A DNA stretch of 64,000 nt from Lolliginicoccus suaedae (GTDB lineage Bacteria; Actinomycetota; Actinomycetes; Mycobacteriales; Mycobacteriaceae): NCBI RefSeq assembly GCF_008312885.1, contig NZ_VSSO01000003.1:124001-188000 (forward strand). The letters run 5' to 3'. The notes under the pieces are model-generated. The model made no database searches. It was not told the DNA's origin and was given only the letters and a program-made list of their open reading frames with translations. This document shows, one piece after another, positions 51,592 to 60,398 of the stretch; position 1 is the first letter of the stretch; every line of letters begins with the position of its first letter. Position numbers and translations under genes: made by a program.

Positions 51592-54500
51592 ATGGCAGGG
51601 ACCGCACGAGCAACCACCGCCATGGCCACCACGGCACCACCGACAACGGGCGCGAGCACTGTGCCGGGCCCCGCCGAAACGGTCGCCGCGCTCCTCCACC
51701 AGCATGCCGATCGGCCCGCTCTCGGCAACCGCGAGCGCACGGTCCACACCGACCCCGCCACCGGCGAGCAGCACGTCACCCTGCAGCCCCGGTTCACCAC
51801 CATCACCTACCGCGAGCTCGCCGAACGCATCACCAGCCTCGCCGCCCACTGGACAGCCACTCCGTCGCTCCGGCCGGGCGACATGGTCGCCGTCATCGGG
51901 TTCGCCAGCGTCGACTACACCGTCATCGACCTCTCCATCACCCACCTGGGCGCCGTGGGCGTGCCCCTCCAGGCGGATGCGCCGGTGCCGCAGCTGGCCG
52001 CGATCCTGGCGGAAACCGAGCCTCGGATCCTCGCCACCAGCATTGACAACCTCGGCAAGGCCGCCGAGGTCGCGGGCGCCACGCCCTCGATCGAGCAGGT
52101 GATCGTCTTCGACGTCCTGCCCGGGCTCGCCCGCCATCAGCACGCGATAGCGCGGCTCCGCGCTGCCACGACGATCCCCGTCCTCGCCCTCACCGACGCG
52201 ATCTCCGCCGGCGCCCGACTGCCGAAGCCCGCCCCATACCGGCCCGAGCCGGGCGAGGAGCCGCTCGCCCTGCTGATCTACACCTCCGGCAGCACGGGAA
52301 CCCCCAAGGGCGCGATGTACACCACCCGCATGCTCGCGCACCTCTGGGCCGACCCGGACGCCGGAGAGGTCGATGAGGAGACCGATCCCGCTCCCCCGGC
52401 CTTCCTGCACTACATGCCGATGAGCCACGTGTACGGGCGCATGTGGCTGGTGCAAGGGCTCGCGCTCGGCGGCACCGGATACTTCGCCGCGGCCCCGGAC
52501 ATGTCCACCCTGTTCGAGGACCTCGCGCTCGTCCGTCCCACAGCGGTCAATCTGGTTCCCCGCGTTGCGGAGCTGCTGCACCAGCGCTACCGGGCCGCCG
52601 CGCGCCGAAAAGGGATCACCAGCACCGATCCATTCGACGTGGACGACGCTCTCGCCACGGCGACCAGGCACGACATGCTTGGCGACCGGTTGCGGCATGC
52701 CGTCGTGGGCAGCGCGCCGCTCACCCCGGAGCTGCGCCGCTTCCTCAAGGGCTTCCTCGCGGTTCCGCTGCGCGACGGCTACGGCTCCACGGAGACGAGC
52801 GGCGGGGTGGTCACCAATACGGTGGTGATGCGTCCCCCCGTGCTCGACTACAAGCTTGTCGACGCGCCGGAGCTCGGCTATCTCACGACGGACGAGCCGC
52901 ATCCGCGGGGCGAGCTGCTGATCAAGGCCACCACCGTGTTCCCCGGCTACTACCGCCGCCCGGACGCGACCGCGCAGGTCTTCGATGAGGACGGCTTCTA
53001 CCGCACCGGCGACATCGTCGCCGAGATCGCTCCCGACCGGCTCGTGTATGTCGACCGTCGCAACAATGTGCTCAAGCTGGCGCAGGGCGAGTTCGTGGCG
53101 ATCGCCCGCCTCGAGGCGCTGTATGCCACGAGCCCGCTGATCGACCAGGTGTTCCTCTACGGCAACAGCGCGCGTTCCTACCTGCTTGCCGTGGTCGAGC
53201 TCAGCGAGCAGGCCCGCGCGCTACCAGGCCCGATCACCGAGACCCTGCGCGTGGCTTTCCAGGAAGTCGCGGAGCGGCACGAGCTCGCCGCCTACGAGGT
53301 GCCCCGAGAGAGCATCCTCGCGGACGAGCCCTTCACCACCACCAATGGCTTGCTCACCGGCATCGGCAAGCTGGCACGACCGCGGTTGTCCGAGCACTAC
53401 GGGCCCCGGCTCGAGGACTTGTACGCGCAGCTCGACGCCACCGAGATCGATCAGGTGGAGCGGCTGCGGGAGCAGCGGGATCACCGCCCCGTCCTCGACA
53501 TCCTCCAGGAGCTAGTGCAAGCACGGATCGGCGCCGCCGAGGCGGATGTGCCATTCTCGGATCTGGGTGGCGACTCCCTCGCGGCGATGTCCGTGGCCAC
53601 CGGCATCGAGGAGATCTACGACCTCACCGTTGCCGTGCACGAGATCATCAGCCCCACCGCGACTCTCGCCAGCCTGGCCGCGCGCATCGAGCAGCAGCGC
53701 GCGACGGGCCCGGGCGCTTCGCTGTTCAACGCCATCCACGGGCAGAGCCCCGGCGTTGCTCATGCCACCGACATTCGCTTGGAGGAACTGCTCGACGCCG
53801 CGACGCTACGCCCTGCTACCGATCTGCCACTGGCCGCCGACGAGCCACGGACCGTGCTGCTCACCGGCGCGACCGGATACCTGGGCAGGTTCGTGTGCCT
53901 CGACTACCTCAAGCAGCTCGCTACCACCGGCGGGACGCTCATCTGCCTGGTGCGTGGCCGTGACGACGCGGATGCCCGCGCCCGGCTCGACTCCGTCTTC
54001 GACAGCGGTGATCCTGAGTTGCTCGCCCACTACCGGGAGCTTGCCGCCGAGAGTCTCGAGGTCATTGCTGGCGATGCCGCCGCCCCACGCTTCGGGCTGG
54101 ACCGGCCAGAGTGGCTCGACCTCGCGCGACGCACCGAGCTGATCGTCCACGTCGCCGCGCTCGTCAATCACGTGCTGCCCTACTCCGAGCTGTTCGAGCC
54201 GAACGTGGTCGGCACCGCCCGCGTGATCGAGCTAGCCTCGACCACCACCCGCAAGCCAGTGCACTTCCTCTCCACCGTCGCCGTCACGCATCTCGACGAG
54301 GGCACCCGCCTGGGCGAGGAGCCGGACATCCGCTATGCCAGCCCCTCCCGCGTCCTCAGCGACAGCTACGCCAATGGGTACGCCACCAGCAAATGGGCCT
54401 GCGAGGTGCTGCTGCGAGAGGCCCACGACCAGCTCGGCCTGCCGGTGACCGTGTTCCGCTCCGGCATGATCCTCGCTCACACCCGGTACTCGGGGCAGCT

Positions 54501-55047
54501 CAACGTGCCGGACAACTTCACCCGACTGCTGCTCAGCGTCCTCGCCACCGGCCTCGCCCCTGGATCGTTCTACCGGCGCGGCCCAGCGGCCCGGCGCGCG
54601 CACTACGACGGCATCCCCGTCGACTTCACCGCCGCTGCCGTCCGCGAGCTTGGCCAGGCCCCCGGTAGCAGCTACCGGACTTTCAACGTGCTCAGCACCC
54701 ACGACGACGGCATCGGCCTCGACACCTTCATCGACTGGCTCATCGCGGACGGGCACGCCATCACCCGCCTCGACGACCATGAGGAATGGGCCGCACGCAT
54801 CACTGCCGCGATGGAGGCCCTCCCCGAGCAGCAGCGCCAGCACACCGTGCTGCCGTTGATGCACGCCTACCAGCGGCCCGCCGCGCCCCGCACCGAGGAT
54901 GCTGCGCTCACCACGGCATTCCGCGAGGCCGTTGCCCTGCATCGCGTGGTCGGCAAGCCGGAGATCCCGCATCTCGACCACGCGTTGATCACCAAGTACG
55001 CGCGTGACCTCGAGGCGCTCGGGCTTCTCGGAGTGCCCGCGCGCTAG
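51592..55047 (+). CDS. car: Carboxylic acid reductase (A-PCP-R three-domain enzyme)
   Basis: This 1151-residue CAR-type enzyme reduces carboxylic acids to aldehydes with ATP and NADPH (EC 1.2.1.30). Domain order: adenylation domain about 30-640, with the ATP loop YTSGSTGTPKGA starting at Tyr230 and a later YRTGDIV; a carrier domain about 640-720 with phosphopantetheine Ser662 in DLGGDSLAA; and a reductase domain from about 750 with the NADPH loop TGATGYLG (758-765) and catalytic Tyr930 and Lys934 in GYATSKWACE. Length and order match CARs of Nocardia and Mycobacterium. It needs a phosphopantetheinyl transferase, not seen here. The ATG at 51592 has GGAGGA seven bases ahead. It stands alone, with repeats behind it. 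Confidence 0.95.
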   Translation: MAGTARATTAMATTAPPTTGASTVPGPAETVAALLHQHADRPALGNRERTVHTDPATGEQHVTLQPRFTTITYRELAERITSLAAHWTATPSLRPGDMVAVIGFASVDYTVIDLSITHLGAVGVPLQADAPVPQLAAILAETEPRILATSIDNLGKAAEVAGATPSIEQVIVFDVLPGLARHQHAIARLRAATTIPVLALTDAISAGARLPKPAPYRPEPGEEPLALLIYTSGSTGTPKGAMYTTRMLAHLWADPDAGEVDEETDPAPPAFLHYMPMSHVYGRMWLVQGLALGGTGYFAAAPDMSTLFEDLALVRPTAVNLVPRVAELLHQRYRAAARRKGITSTDPFDVDDALATATRHDMLGDRLRHAVVGSAPLTPELRRFLKGFLAVPLRDGYGSTETSGGVVTNTVVMRPPVLDYKLVDAPELGYLTTDEPHPRGELLIKATTVFPGYYRRPDATAQVFDEDGFYRTGDIVAEIAPDRLVYVDRRNNVLKLAQGEFVAIARLEALYATSPLIDQVFLYGNSARSYLLAVVELSEQARALPGPITETLRVAFQEVAERHELAAYEVPRESILADEPFTTTNGLLTGIGKLARPRLSEHYGPRLEDLYAQLDATEIDQVERLREQRDHRPVLDILQELVQARIGAAEADVPFSDLGGDSLAAMSVATGIEEIYDLTVAVHEIISPTATLASLAARIEQQRATGPGASLFNAIHGQSPGVAHATDIRLEELLDAATLRPATDLPLAADEPRTVLLTGATGYLGRFVCLDYLKQLATTGGTLICLVRGRDDADARARLDSVFDSGDPELLAHYRELAAESLEVIAGDAAAPRFGLDRPEWLDLARRTELIVHVAALVNHVLPYSELFEPNVVGTARVIELASTTTRKPVHFLSTVAVTHLDEGTRLGEEPDIRYASPSRVLSDSYANGYATSKWACEVLLREAHDQLGLPVTVFRSGMILAHTRYSGQLNVPDNFTRLLLSVLATGLAPGSFYRRGPAARRAHYDGIPVDFTAAAVRELGQAPGSSYRTFNVLSTHDDGIGLDTFIDWLIADGHAITRLDDHEEWAARITAAMEALPEQQRQHTVLPLMHAYQRPAAPRTEDAALTTAFREAVALHRVVGKPEIPHLDHALITKYARDLEALGLLGVPAR

Positions 55048-55071
55048 TGGCTCTCGCGGTGCCCCGCCCCT

Positions 55072-55112
55072 AGTGGAAACTTCTCCCGGTCTGAGCGGGA
55101 AAAGTTTCCACT
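55072..55112. repeat. Intergenic palindrome, family A, copy 2
   Basis: AGTGGAAACTTCTCCCG (55072-55088) and CGGGAAAAGTTTCCACT (55096-55112) are complementary apart from one base, around a 7-base spacer. It starts 25 bases behind the carboxylic acid reductase stop, the same kind of position as copy 1 behind metS. Confidence 0.85.
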
Positions 55113-55222
55113 GGAGGGCGGGGGTGACGGCCGCCGCCAGAGCACTGGGGCCGGGCGCGATCGCACCGCAGCACCAGCGCAGCAGCCACCCAACCGGCAT
55201 TCCTGCCACGCAAACAGCACTC

Positions 55223-55286
55223 CAGCCACCGAAATATCGGTGGCTGAAGTGCCTCAAGGGTGTGTGGAGCTCAGCTTGGGTGGCAG
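55223..55286. repeat. Palindrome and GGGTGGCAG-type repeats, second locus
   Basis: CAGCCACCG (55223-55231) and CGGTGGCTG (55238-55246) flank AAATAT. CAAGGGTG (55255-55262) and TTGGGTGGCAG (55276-55286) follow. The order matches the locus at 7363-7444. Apart from this and copy 2 of family A, the gap 55048-55389 shows no gene. Confidence 0.65.
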
Positions 55287-55389
55287 GACGGGGCGCAATG
55301 CCCGCGACCAAGCCAGCAACCACAACCAGCGACCGCGCTCGAGACCGTGGCCCGCGCTAGAAAGCCACGGCGACAGAACCCCCGACCGA

Positions 55390-55938
55390 TCAGTAGGTCG
55401 GCAGGGCGCGCGAGATCAGCCAGCCCTGGGGGTCCATGGAGCGGCCGAGCGGGTCGCGGACCTCGAAGTGCAGGTGGGGGCCGGTGGAGTCGCCGCGGTT
55501 GCCGACGGTGGCGATCTGCTGGCCGGAGAAGACGGGCTGGCCCGGCGCGACGAAGTAGCGGTCGATATGGCCGTAGACGGTGCTGGTGCCGTCGATGTGG
55601 CGGATGCGGACCCATTGGCCGAATCCGGTGGCGGGGCCCACGTCGGTGACGACGCCGGGGCCGGCGGCGAAGACGGGGGTGCCGATGGGCGCGGCGATGT
55701 CGACGCCCTCGTGGAAGCGTCCCCAGCGGGGTCCGTATCCGGAGGTGAGCACGCCTGCTGCGGGGTGGGCGGCCCAGGGCAGCGAGATGGGCTGCCAGCC
55801 TCCTGCGGAACCAGTGTCGAAGGGCAGGGATTGCGCGGCGGCGCCGCCTGCTGCGGCGATGGGGGCGAGGGAGCCGATGAGGATGGCGCCGACGGCGATG
55901 AGGGCTCGGCTGGGACGTGAGTGGCGGCGGGAGCGCAA
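55390..55938 (-). CDS. Secreted M23 (LytM-type) peptidoglycan peptidase
   Basis: This 182-residue exported protein has a signal peptide (basic MRSRRHSRPSR, hydrophobic core, cleavage near AAA-QS at about residue 35) and a single M23 domain. The zinc ligands His76 and Asp80 are in HEGVDIAAPIGTPV, with the catalytic His pair in YGHI and GPHLHFEV. It probably cuts peptide cross-links in the cell wall. The start is TTG at 55938, supported by GGAGG seven bases upstream. An MtrA-like direct repeat lies upstream at 56010-56026. It is divergent from the degenerate receiver gene. Confidence 0.9.
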   Translation of the reverse strand: MRSRRHSRPSRALIAVGAILIGSLAPIAAAGGAAAQSLPFDTGSAGGWQPISLPWAAHPAAGVLTSGYGPRWGRFHEGVDIAAPIGTPVFAAGPGVVTDVGPATGFGQWVRIRHIDGTSTVYGHIDRYFVAPGQPVFSGQQIATVGNRGDSTGPHLHFEVRDPLGRSMDPQGWLISRALPTY

Positions 55939-56009
55939 GGGTGGACCTCCGGGTGGTGGGCGCCGATCGCTGGTGTGGTGCGCGATCGGGCCCGGAATGG
56001 GAAACGAAC

Positions 56010-56026
56010 CGTTATCGGAGCGTTAC
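56010..56026 (-). promoter_or_regulatory. MtrA-like direct repeat upstream of the M23 peptidase gene
   Basis: On the minus strand GTAACG, five bases, ATAACG: two half-sites at an 11-base period. The response regulator MtrA binds GTAAC-type repeats with this spacing in actinobacteria and controls M23 and other cell-wall hydrolase genes, such as mepA in Corynebacterium glutamicum. The assignment rests on this resemblance. Confidence 0.45.
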
Positions 56027-56092
56027 CTTAGCGGAGGTTTGCCCCCCATTGTGGCGGCACGCCGTGAGCGGCAAGGCATTAGGCTCGTTCCT

Positions 56093-56524
56093 GTGACCCC
56101 CACCACTCCCGCCTCCTCGTCCCCCGGTCCGCGCGTGCTGCTCTACAGCGATGATCGCGCGATCCGGGACCGAGCCCGCGCCGCGCTGGGACCGCGACTG
56201 CTGCCGGAAGCGGCAGCTACCGAGTACGTGGAGGTGGCCACGGCAGGGGCCGCGGTGGCCGAGGTGGAGCGCGGAGCCATCGATCTGGTGATCGCCGATG
56301 GCGAGACCGCCCCCCTGGGCGGCATGGGGCTGGCCCGGCAACTGCGCGATGAGATCGAGGCATGCCCGCCGATCATCGTGCTGCTCGGCCGCCGCGATGA
56401 CCGGTGGCTGGCGCGCTGGTCCGGTGCCGATGGCGCGGTGCCGCTGCCGGTGGAGCCGTTCGAGCTATCACGACTGGCGGCCGATCTGCTGGAGAAGAAG
56501 CGCGCCGGTACCGAGGCCAGCTAG
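56093..56524 (+). CDS. Response-regulator receiver-like protein (Rv3143-like), degenerate
   Basis: This 143-residue protein is a single receiver-fold domain after a Pro/Ser-rich N-terminus. It has the acidic pair in LLYSDDRAIRDRA and a possible phospho-acceptor in LVIADGETAPLGG. The conserved Lys-Pro near the C-terminus is altered to PLPVEPFEL, so normal phosphorylation switching is doubtful. There is no output domain. A similar gene lies just upstream of nuoA in mycobacteria (Rv3143). The GTG at 56093 has no ribosome-binding site, but a TAGGCT -10-like box at 56080 would start the transcript at the GTG, as in leaderless genes. Confidence 0.75.
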   Translation: MTPTTPASSSPGPRVLLYSDDRAIRDRARAALGPRLLPEAAATEYVEVATAGAAVAEVERGAIDLVIADGETAPLGGMGLARQLRDEIEACPPIIVLLGRRDDRWLARWSGADGAVPLPVEPFELSRLAADLLEKKRAGTEAS

Positions 56525-56672
56525 AGCCGCTTTCCCCGAAACGTGCCCCTGCGACCAAGCCCCGCCCCTGGTATCGGCGCGCCAATCCTGCTGTGGCCGA
56601 ACGAGGTCGGTGACACAGTGTGGTGAACGCGCGACGCAAAAGCATGCAGGGTCACCGCTTCGACGGCTACGC

Positions 56673-56688
56673 TGAGAGCTAGATCACA
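56673..56688. promoter_or_regulatory. GlxR/Crp-type binding site upstream of nuoA
   Basis: TGAGAGCTAGATCACA matches the actinobacterial cAMP-receptor consensus TGTGANNTANNTCACA at all but one fixed position, including the central TA. It lies about 65 bases before the nuoA start, in the 228-base gap 56525-56752. Control of complex I by a Crp-family regulator is inferred. Confidence 0.55.
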
Positions 56689-56752
56689 TTCCACGGCGGC
56701 GCCAGGCAGGCACCGCCGTGGGCCAGGCTCGCGGCGAGGGGAGTTCAGGCAT

Positions 56753-57118
56753 ATGGGCACGCTGTTCCCGATCCTCGTCCTGGGCGCGGTGGCGGTCGCC
56801 TTCGCGGTGGTCTCTGCGGCCATGGGCTCGCTGCTCGGCCCGAGCCGCCGCAACCAGGCGAAGCTCGAGGCCTACGAGTGCGGCATCGAGCCGGTGCCGC
56901 CACCAGCAACGCCTGGGCGTGGCCGGTTCTCGGTGAAGTACTACCTGACGGCGATGCTGTTCATCATCTTCGGCGTGGAGATCGTGTTCCTGTACCCGTG
57001 GGCGGTCCACTTCGATGCGCTGGGCCTGTTCGGGCTCGCCGCGATGGGTTTGTTCCTGTTCAACGTGTCGGTCGCCTATGTGTACGAGTGGCGGCGCGGC
57101 GGGCTCAGCTGGGACTAG
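56753..57118 (+). CDS. nuoA: NADH-quinone oxidoreductase subunit A
   Basis: This 121-residue membrane subunit of complex I has three transmembrane helices and the conserved loop [10 protein letters not shown] with Cys, followed by [28 protein letters not shown], diagnostic of NuoA. It helps form the quinone-site region at the base of the peripheral arm. The ATG at 56753 lies about 11 bases behind GGGGAG. It is first gene of the nuo operon; nuoB starts 25 bases after its stop. Confidence 0.96.
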   Translation: MGTLFPILVLGAVAVAFAVVSAAMGSLLGPSRRNQAKLEAYECGIEPVPPPATPGRGRFSVKYYLTAMLFIIFGVEIVFLYPWAVHFDALGLFGLAAMGLFLFNVSVAYVYEWRRGGLSWD

Positions 57119-57143
57119 GGGCAAGCAGGAGGAGGTACGGCGC

Positions 57144-57698
57144 ATGGGCTTGGAGGAGAAGGTTCCGGGCGGGTTCCTGCTGACCACGGTCGAGCGGGCC
57201 GCTGGCTATGCCCGCAAGGGCTCGTTGTGGCCGGCGACGTTCGGCCTGGCGTGCTGCGCGATCGAGATGATGTCCACCTCGGGCGGCAAGTTCGATATCG
57301 CCCGGTTCGGGATGGAGGCGTTCCGCGCATCCCCGCGGCAGGCCGACCTGATGATCGTGGCCGGGCGGGTGAGCCAGAAGATGGCCCCGGTCCTGCGGCA
57401 GGTGTATGACCAGATGGTCGAGCCGAAGTGGGTGCTCGCCATGGGTGTGTGCGCCTCATCGGGCGGGATGTTCAACAACTACGCAATCGTGCAGGGCGTG
57501 GACCACATCGTGCCCGTCGACATCTACTTGCCCGGCTGCCCGCCCCGTCCCGAGATGCTGCTGCACGCGATCATCGCGCTGCACGACAAGATCGGCGCGA
57601 TGCCCCTGGGCGCGAACCGTGCCGAGGCCGTCCGGGCGGCGGAGAAGGCGGCGCTGGACCAGCGCCCGCTGATCGAGCTGAAGGGGATGCTGCGATGA
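57144..57698 (+). CDS. nuoB: NADH-quinone oxidoreductase subunit B
   Basis: This 184-residue peripheral subunit carries iron-sulfur cluster N2, the last before quinone. Cluster cysteines are visible as the tandem pair in [10 protein letters not shown], then GVCASSGG and LPGCPPRPE. The ATG at 57144 follows AGGAGGAGG. Its stop overlaps the nuoC start by four bases. The C-terminal extension beyond the core is short. Confidence 0.97.
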   Translation: MGLEEKVPGGFLLTTVERAAGYARKGSLWPATFGLACCAIEMMSTSGGKFDIARFGMEAFRASPRQADLMIVAGRVSQKMAPVLRQVYDQMVEPKWVLAMGVCASSGGMFNNYAIVQGVDHIVPVDIYLPGCPPRPEMLLHAIIALHDKIGAMPLGANRAEAVRAAEKAALDQRPLIELKGMLR

Positions 57699-58363
57699 GC
57701 GGCGGCGAGCGGATCCGTTCCCTGCGTGGCATGTTCGGCGCGCGCGGCACCGGCGATACATCGGGCTATGGGCGGCTCGAGCGGACGGTGGAGCTTCCCG
57801 GTGGCGCGCAGCGCCCGTACGGCGGCTGGTTCGACGAGACCGTCGATGCCCTCGAGTCGGCCCTGTCGGAGCAGGGCGTGGCGCTGACCGATGCGGTCGA
57901 GCGGGTCGATACTGCTCATGGCGAGCTGTCGCTGGAGGTGCGCCGGGAGCATCTGGTGGAGGTGGTGCGGGCACTGCGCGATGATCCGGCGCTGCGCTTC
58001 GAGCTGAGCCTCGGGGTGAGCGGGGTGCACTATCCGGAGGATGCGGGCCGCGAGCTGCATGCGGTGTACCCGTTGCTATCGATCACGCACAATCGCCGTT
58101 TGCGGGTGGAGGTGGCGGCGCCGGACGCGGACCCGCGCATCCCGTCGGTGACCGCGGTGTATCCGACGTGCGACTGGCACGAGCGCGAGACGTATGACTT
58201 CTTCGGCATCGTGTTCGAGGGCCATCCGGACCTCGTGCGCATCCAGATGCCCGACGATTGGGAGGGCCACCCGCAGCGCAAGGACTATCCGCTCGGTGGC
58301 GTGCCGGTCGAGTACAAGGGCGCGACGATCCCGCCGCCGGACGAGCGGAGGGCCTACTCATGA
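57695..58363 (+). CDS. nuoC: NADH-quinone oxidoreductase subunit C
   Basis: This 222-residue 30-kDa-type subunit sits beside NuoD. The family stretch [40 protein letters not shown] is complete near the C-terminus. The N-terminal 55 residues are variable and Gly-rich, as in mycobacterial NuoC. Starts and stops overlap neighbours by four bases on both sides (ATGA), showing tight translational coupling. NuoC and NuoD are separate here, not fused as in E. coli. Confidence 0.96.
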   Translation: MSGGERIRSLRGMFGARGTGDTSGYGRLERTVELPGGAQRPYGGWFDETVDALESALSEQGVALTDAVERVDTAHGELSLEVRREHLVEVVRALRDDPALRFELSLGVSGVHYPEDAGRELHAVYPLLSITHNRRLRVEVAAPDADPRIPSVTAVYPTCDWHERETYDFFGIVFEGHPDLVRIQMPDDWEGHPQRKDYPLGGVPVEYKGATIPPPDERRAYS

Positions 58364-59685
58364 CGGGCAGCTTCGAGACGGGCGGCTTCGAGACCGGCGG
58401 CGAATCGGTGCATGTGGCCGCCGGGCAGGACTGGGATGACATCGTCGAGGCTGTCAGCGATGCCGGGGGCGAGCGGATCGTCGTCAACATGGGCCCGCAG
58501 CACCCGTCGACGCATGGCGTGCTGCGACTGATCCTCGAGATCGAGGGCGAGACCGTCACCGATGCGCGCTGCGGCATCGGCTACCTGCACACCGGCATCG
58601 AGAAGAACCTGGAGCACCGCACCTGGACGCAGGGCGTCACCTTCGTCACCCGCATGGACTACCTGTCCCCGTTCTTCAACGAGACGGCGTACTGCCTGGG
58701 CGTGGAGCGGCTGCTCGGCATCGAGGACGACATTCCGGAGCGAGCCAGCGTGATCCGGGTGATGCTGATGGAGCTCAACCGCATCTCCTCGCACCTCGTG
58801 GCGCTCGGCACCGGCGGTCTGGAGCTCGGCGCGATGTCACCGATGCTCTACAGCTTCCGCGAGCGCGAGCTCATCCTCGAGGTGTTCGAGCACATCACCG
58901 GCCTGCGGATGAACCACTCCTACATCCGTCCCGGCGGCCTGGTCGCGGACCTGCCGGAGGACGCGGTGGACAAGGTGCGGGAACTGCTGCGCATCCTGCC
59001 CGGGCGGCTGCACGACCTCGAGCTGCTGCTCAACGACAATCCGATCTGGCGGTCCCGCACCGTCGGCATCGGCTACCTCGACCTGGCCGGCTGCATGGCG
59101 CTCGGCATGACCGGGCCGATCCTGCGCGCCACCGGATTGCCGCATGACCTGCGCAAGTCACAGCCCTACTGCGGCTACGAGGACTACGAGTTCGACGTGA
59201 TGGTCGAGAACGGCTGCGACTGCTACGGCCGGTACCTCATCCGCGTCAACGAGATGCACGAGTCGCTGAAGATCGTCGAGCAGTGCCTGGACAAGCTGCG
59301 GCCCGGTCCGGTGATGGTGGCGGACAAGAAGATCGCCTGGCCAGCGCAGCTCTCCCTCGGCCGCGATGGTCTCGGCAACTCGCTCGAGCACATCCGCACC
59401 ATCATGGGCGAGGACATGGAATCGCTGATCCACCACTTCAAGCTCGTCACCGAGGGCTTCCGCGTGCCGCCCGGGCAGACCTATATCGCGGTCGAGTCAC
59501 CGCGCGGGGAGCTCGGCGTGCACATGGTCTCCGACGGCGGCACCCGCCCCTACCGGGTGCATTATCGCGATCCGTCGTTCACCAACCTCCAGGCAGTCTC
59601 GGCGATGTGCGAGGGCGGCATGGTCGCGGACGTCATCGCCTCGGTCGCGAGCATCGACCCAGTGATGGGAGGCGTGGACCGATGA
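58360..59685 (+). CDS. nuoD: NADH-quinone oxidoreductase subunit D
   Basis: This 441-residue 49-kDa-type subunit lines the quinone cavity with NuoB. It has [38 protein letters not shown] and the C-terminal [15 protein letters not shown] and [19 protein letters not shown]. The N-terminal tail begins with a short tandem repeat, [10 protein letters not shown], coded by 15-base DNA repeats, that is probably disordered. The ATG at 58360 overlaps the nuoC stop and the stop overlaps nuoE. Confidence 0.97.
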   Translation: MTGSFETGGFETGGESVHVAAGQDWDDIVEAVSDAGGERIVVNMGPQHPSTHGVLRLILEIEGETVTDARCGIGYLHTGIEKNLEHRTWTQGVTFVTRMDYLSPFFNETAYCLGVERLLGIEDDIPERASVIRVMLMELNRISSHLVALGTGGLELGAMSPMLYSFRERELILEVFEHITGLRMNHSYIRPGGLVADLPEDAVDKVRELLRILPGRLHDLELLLNDNPIWRSRTVGIGYLDLAGCMALGMTGPILRATGLPHDLRKSQPYCGYEDYEFDVMVENGCDCYGRYLIRVNEMHESLKIVEQCLDKLRPGPVMVADKKIAWPAQLSLGRDGLGNSLEHIRTIMGEDMESLIHHFKLVTEGFRVPPGQTYIAVESPRGELGVHMVSDGGTRPYRVHYRDPSFTNLQAVSAMCEGGMVADVIASVASIDPVMGGVDR

Positions 59686-60398
59686 GCACCGATCCGATCC
59701 TCCTGCCGCTCGGCCAGCGTCCCGCCATCGACCTGCCCGGGCGCGCCACCTATCCGGCCGAGACCATCGAGCGCCTCGAGCGCGACGCCGCGATCCTCAT
59801 CTCCCGCTATCCGCAGGCCCGTTCCGCGCTGATCCCGCTGCTGCACCTCGTGCAGTCCGAGGACGGCCACCTCACCCCCGCCGGCATCGGGTTCTGCGCC
59901 CGCATGATCGGCCTCACCGAGGCGGAGGTCACAGCCGTAGCGACGTTCTACAGCATGTTCCGCCGCGCGCCCACCGGCGAGTACCTCGTCGGGGTGTGCA
60001 CCAACACGCTGTGCGCGGTGATGGGGGGCGACGCGATCCACGAGGCCTTGCGCGAGCACCTCGGCATCGATGACGGCGGGACCACCCCGGACGGGAAGGT
60101 CACCCTCGAGCATGTGGAATGCAACGCGGCCTGCGACTACGCGCCCGTGGTGATGGTCAACTGGGAGTTCCTCGACAACCAGACCCCCGAGTCGGCGCGC
60201 GAGCTGGTCGACGCGCTGCGCTCGGGCGAGCCCGTGACTCCCGCGCGGGGGGCGACGGTGTGCACGTTCAAGCAGGCCGCCCGGATCCTCGCGGGCTTCG
60301 ACGACGAGCAGCCGGGCACGGTCGAGGCACCCCGGCCCGGCGCCCCCACTCTCGCGGGATTGCGTGCCGCGCGGCGCGACGGAGGAGACGAGCGATGA
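59682..60398 (+). CDS. nuoE: NADH-quinone oxidoreductase subunit E
   Basis: This 238-residue 24-kDa-type subunit has a thioredoxin-like fold and a [2Fe-2S] cluster (N1a). The cluster cysteines are in [12 protein letters not shown] and [11 protein letters not shown]. The C-terminal extension of about 45 residues ([10 protein letters not shown], then a Pro/Gly-rich end) is usual for actinobacteria. It overlaps nuoD and nuoF by four bases each. It works with NuoF in the NADH-oxidising head. Confidence 0.96.
   Translation: MSTDPILLPLGQRPAIDLPGRATYPAETIERLERDAAILISRYPQARSALIPLLHLVQSEDGHLTPAGIGFCARMIGLTEAEVTAVATFYSMFRRAPTGEYLVGVCTNTLCAVMGGDAIHEALREHLGIDDGGTTPDGKVTLEHVECNAACDYAPVVMVNWEFLDNQTPESARELVDALRSGEPVTPARGATVCTFKQAARILAGFDDEQPGTVEAPRPGAPTLAGLRAARRDGGDER

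Noticed and set aside
55939-56060. Possible c-di-AMP (ydaO-type) riboswitch before the M23 peptidase gene
   Set aside because: Cell-wall hydrolase genes in actinobacteria often carry one, but the conserved GGGGGAACC-type core is missing and the leader is short.
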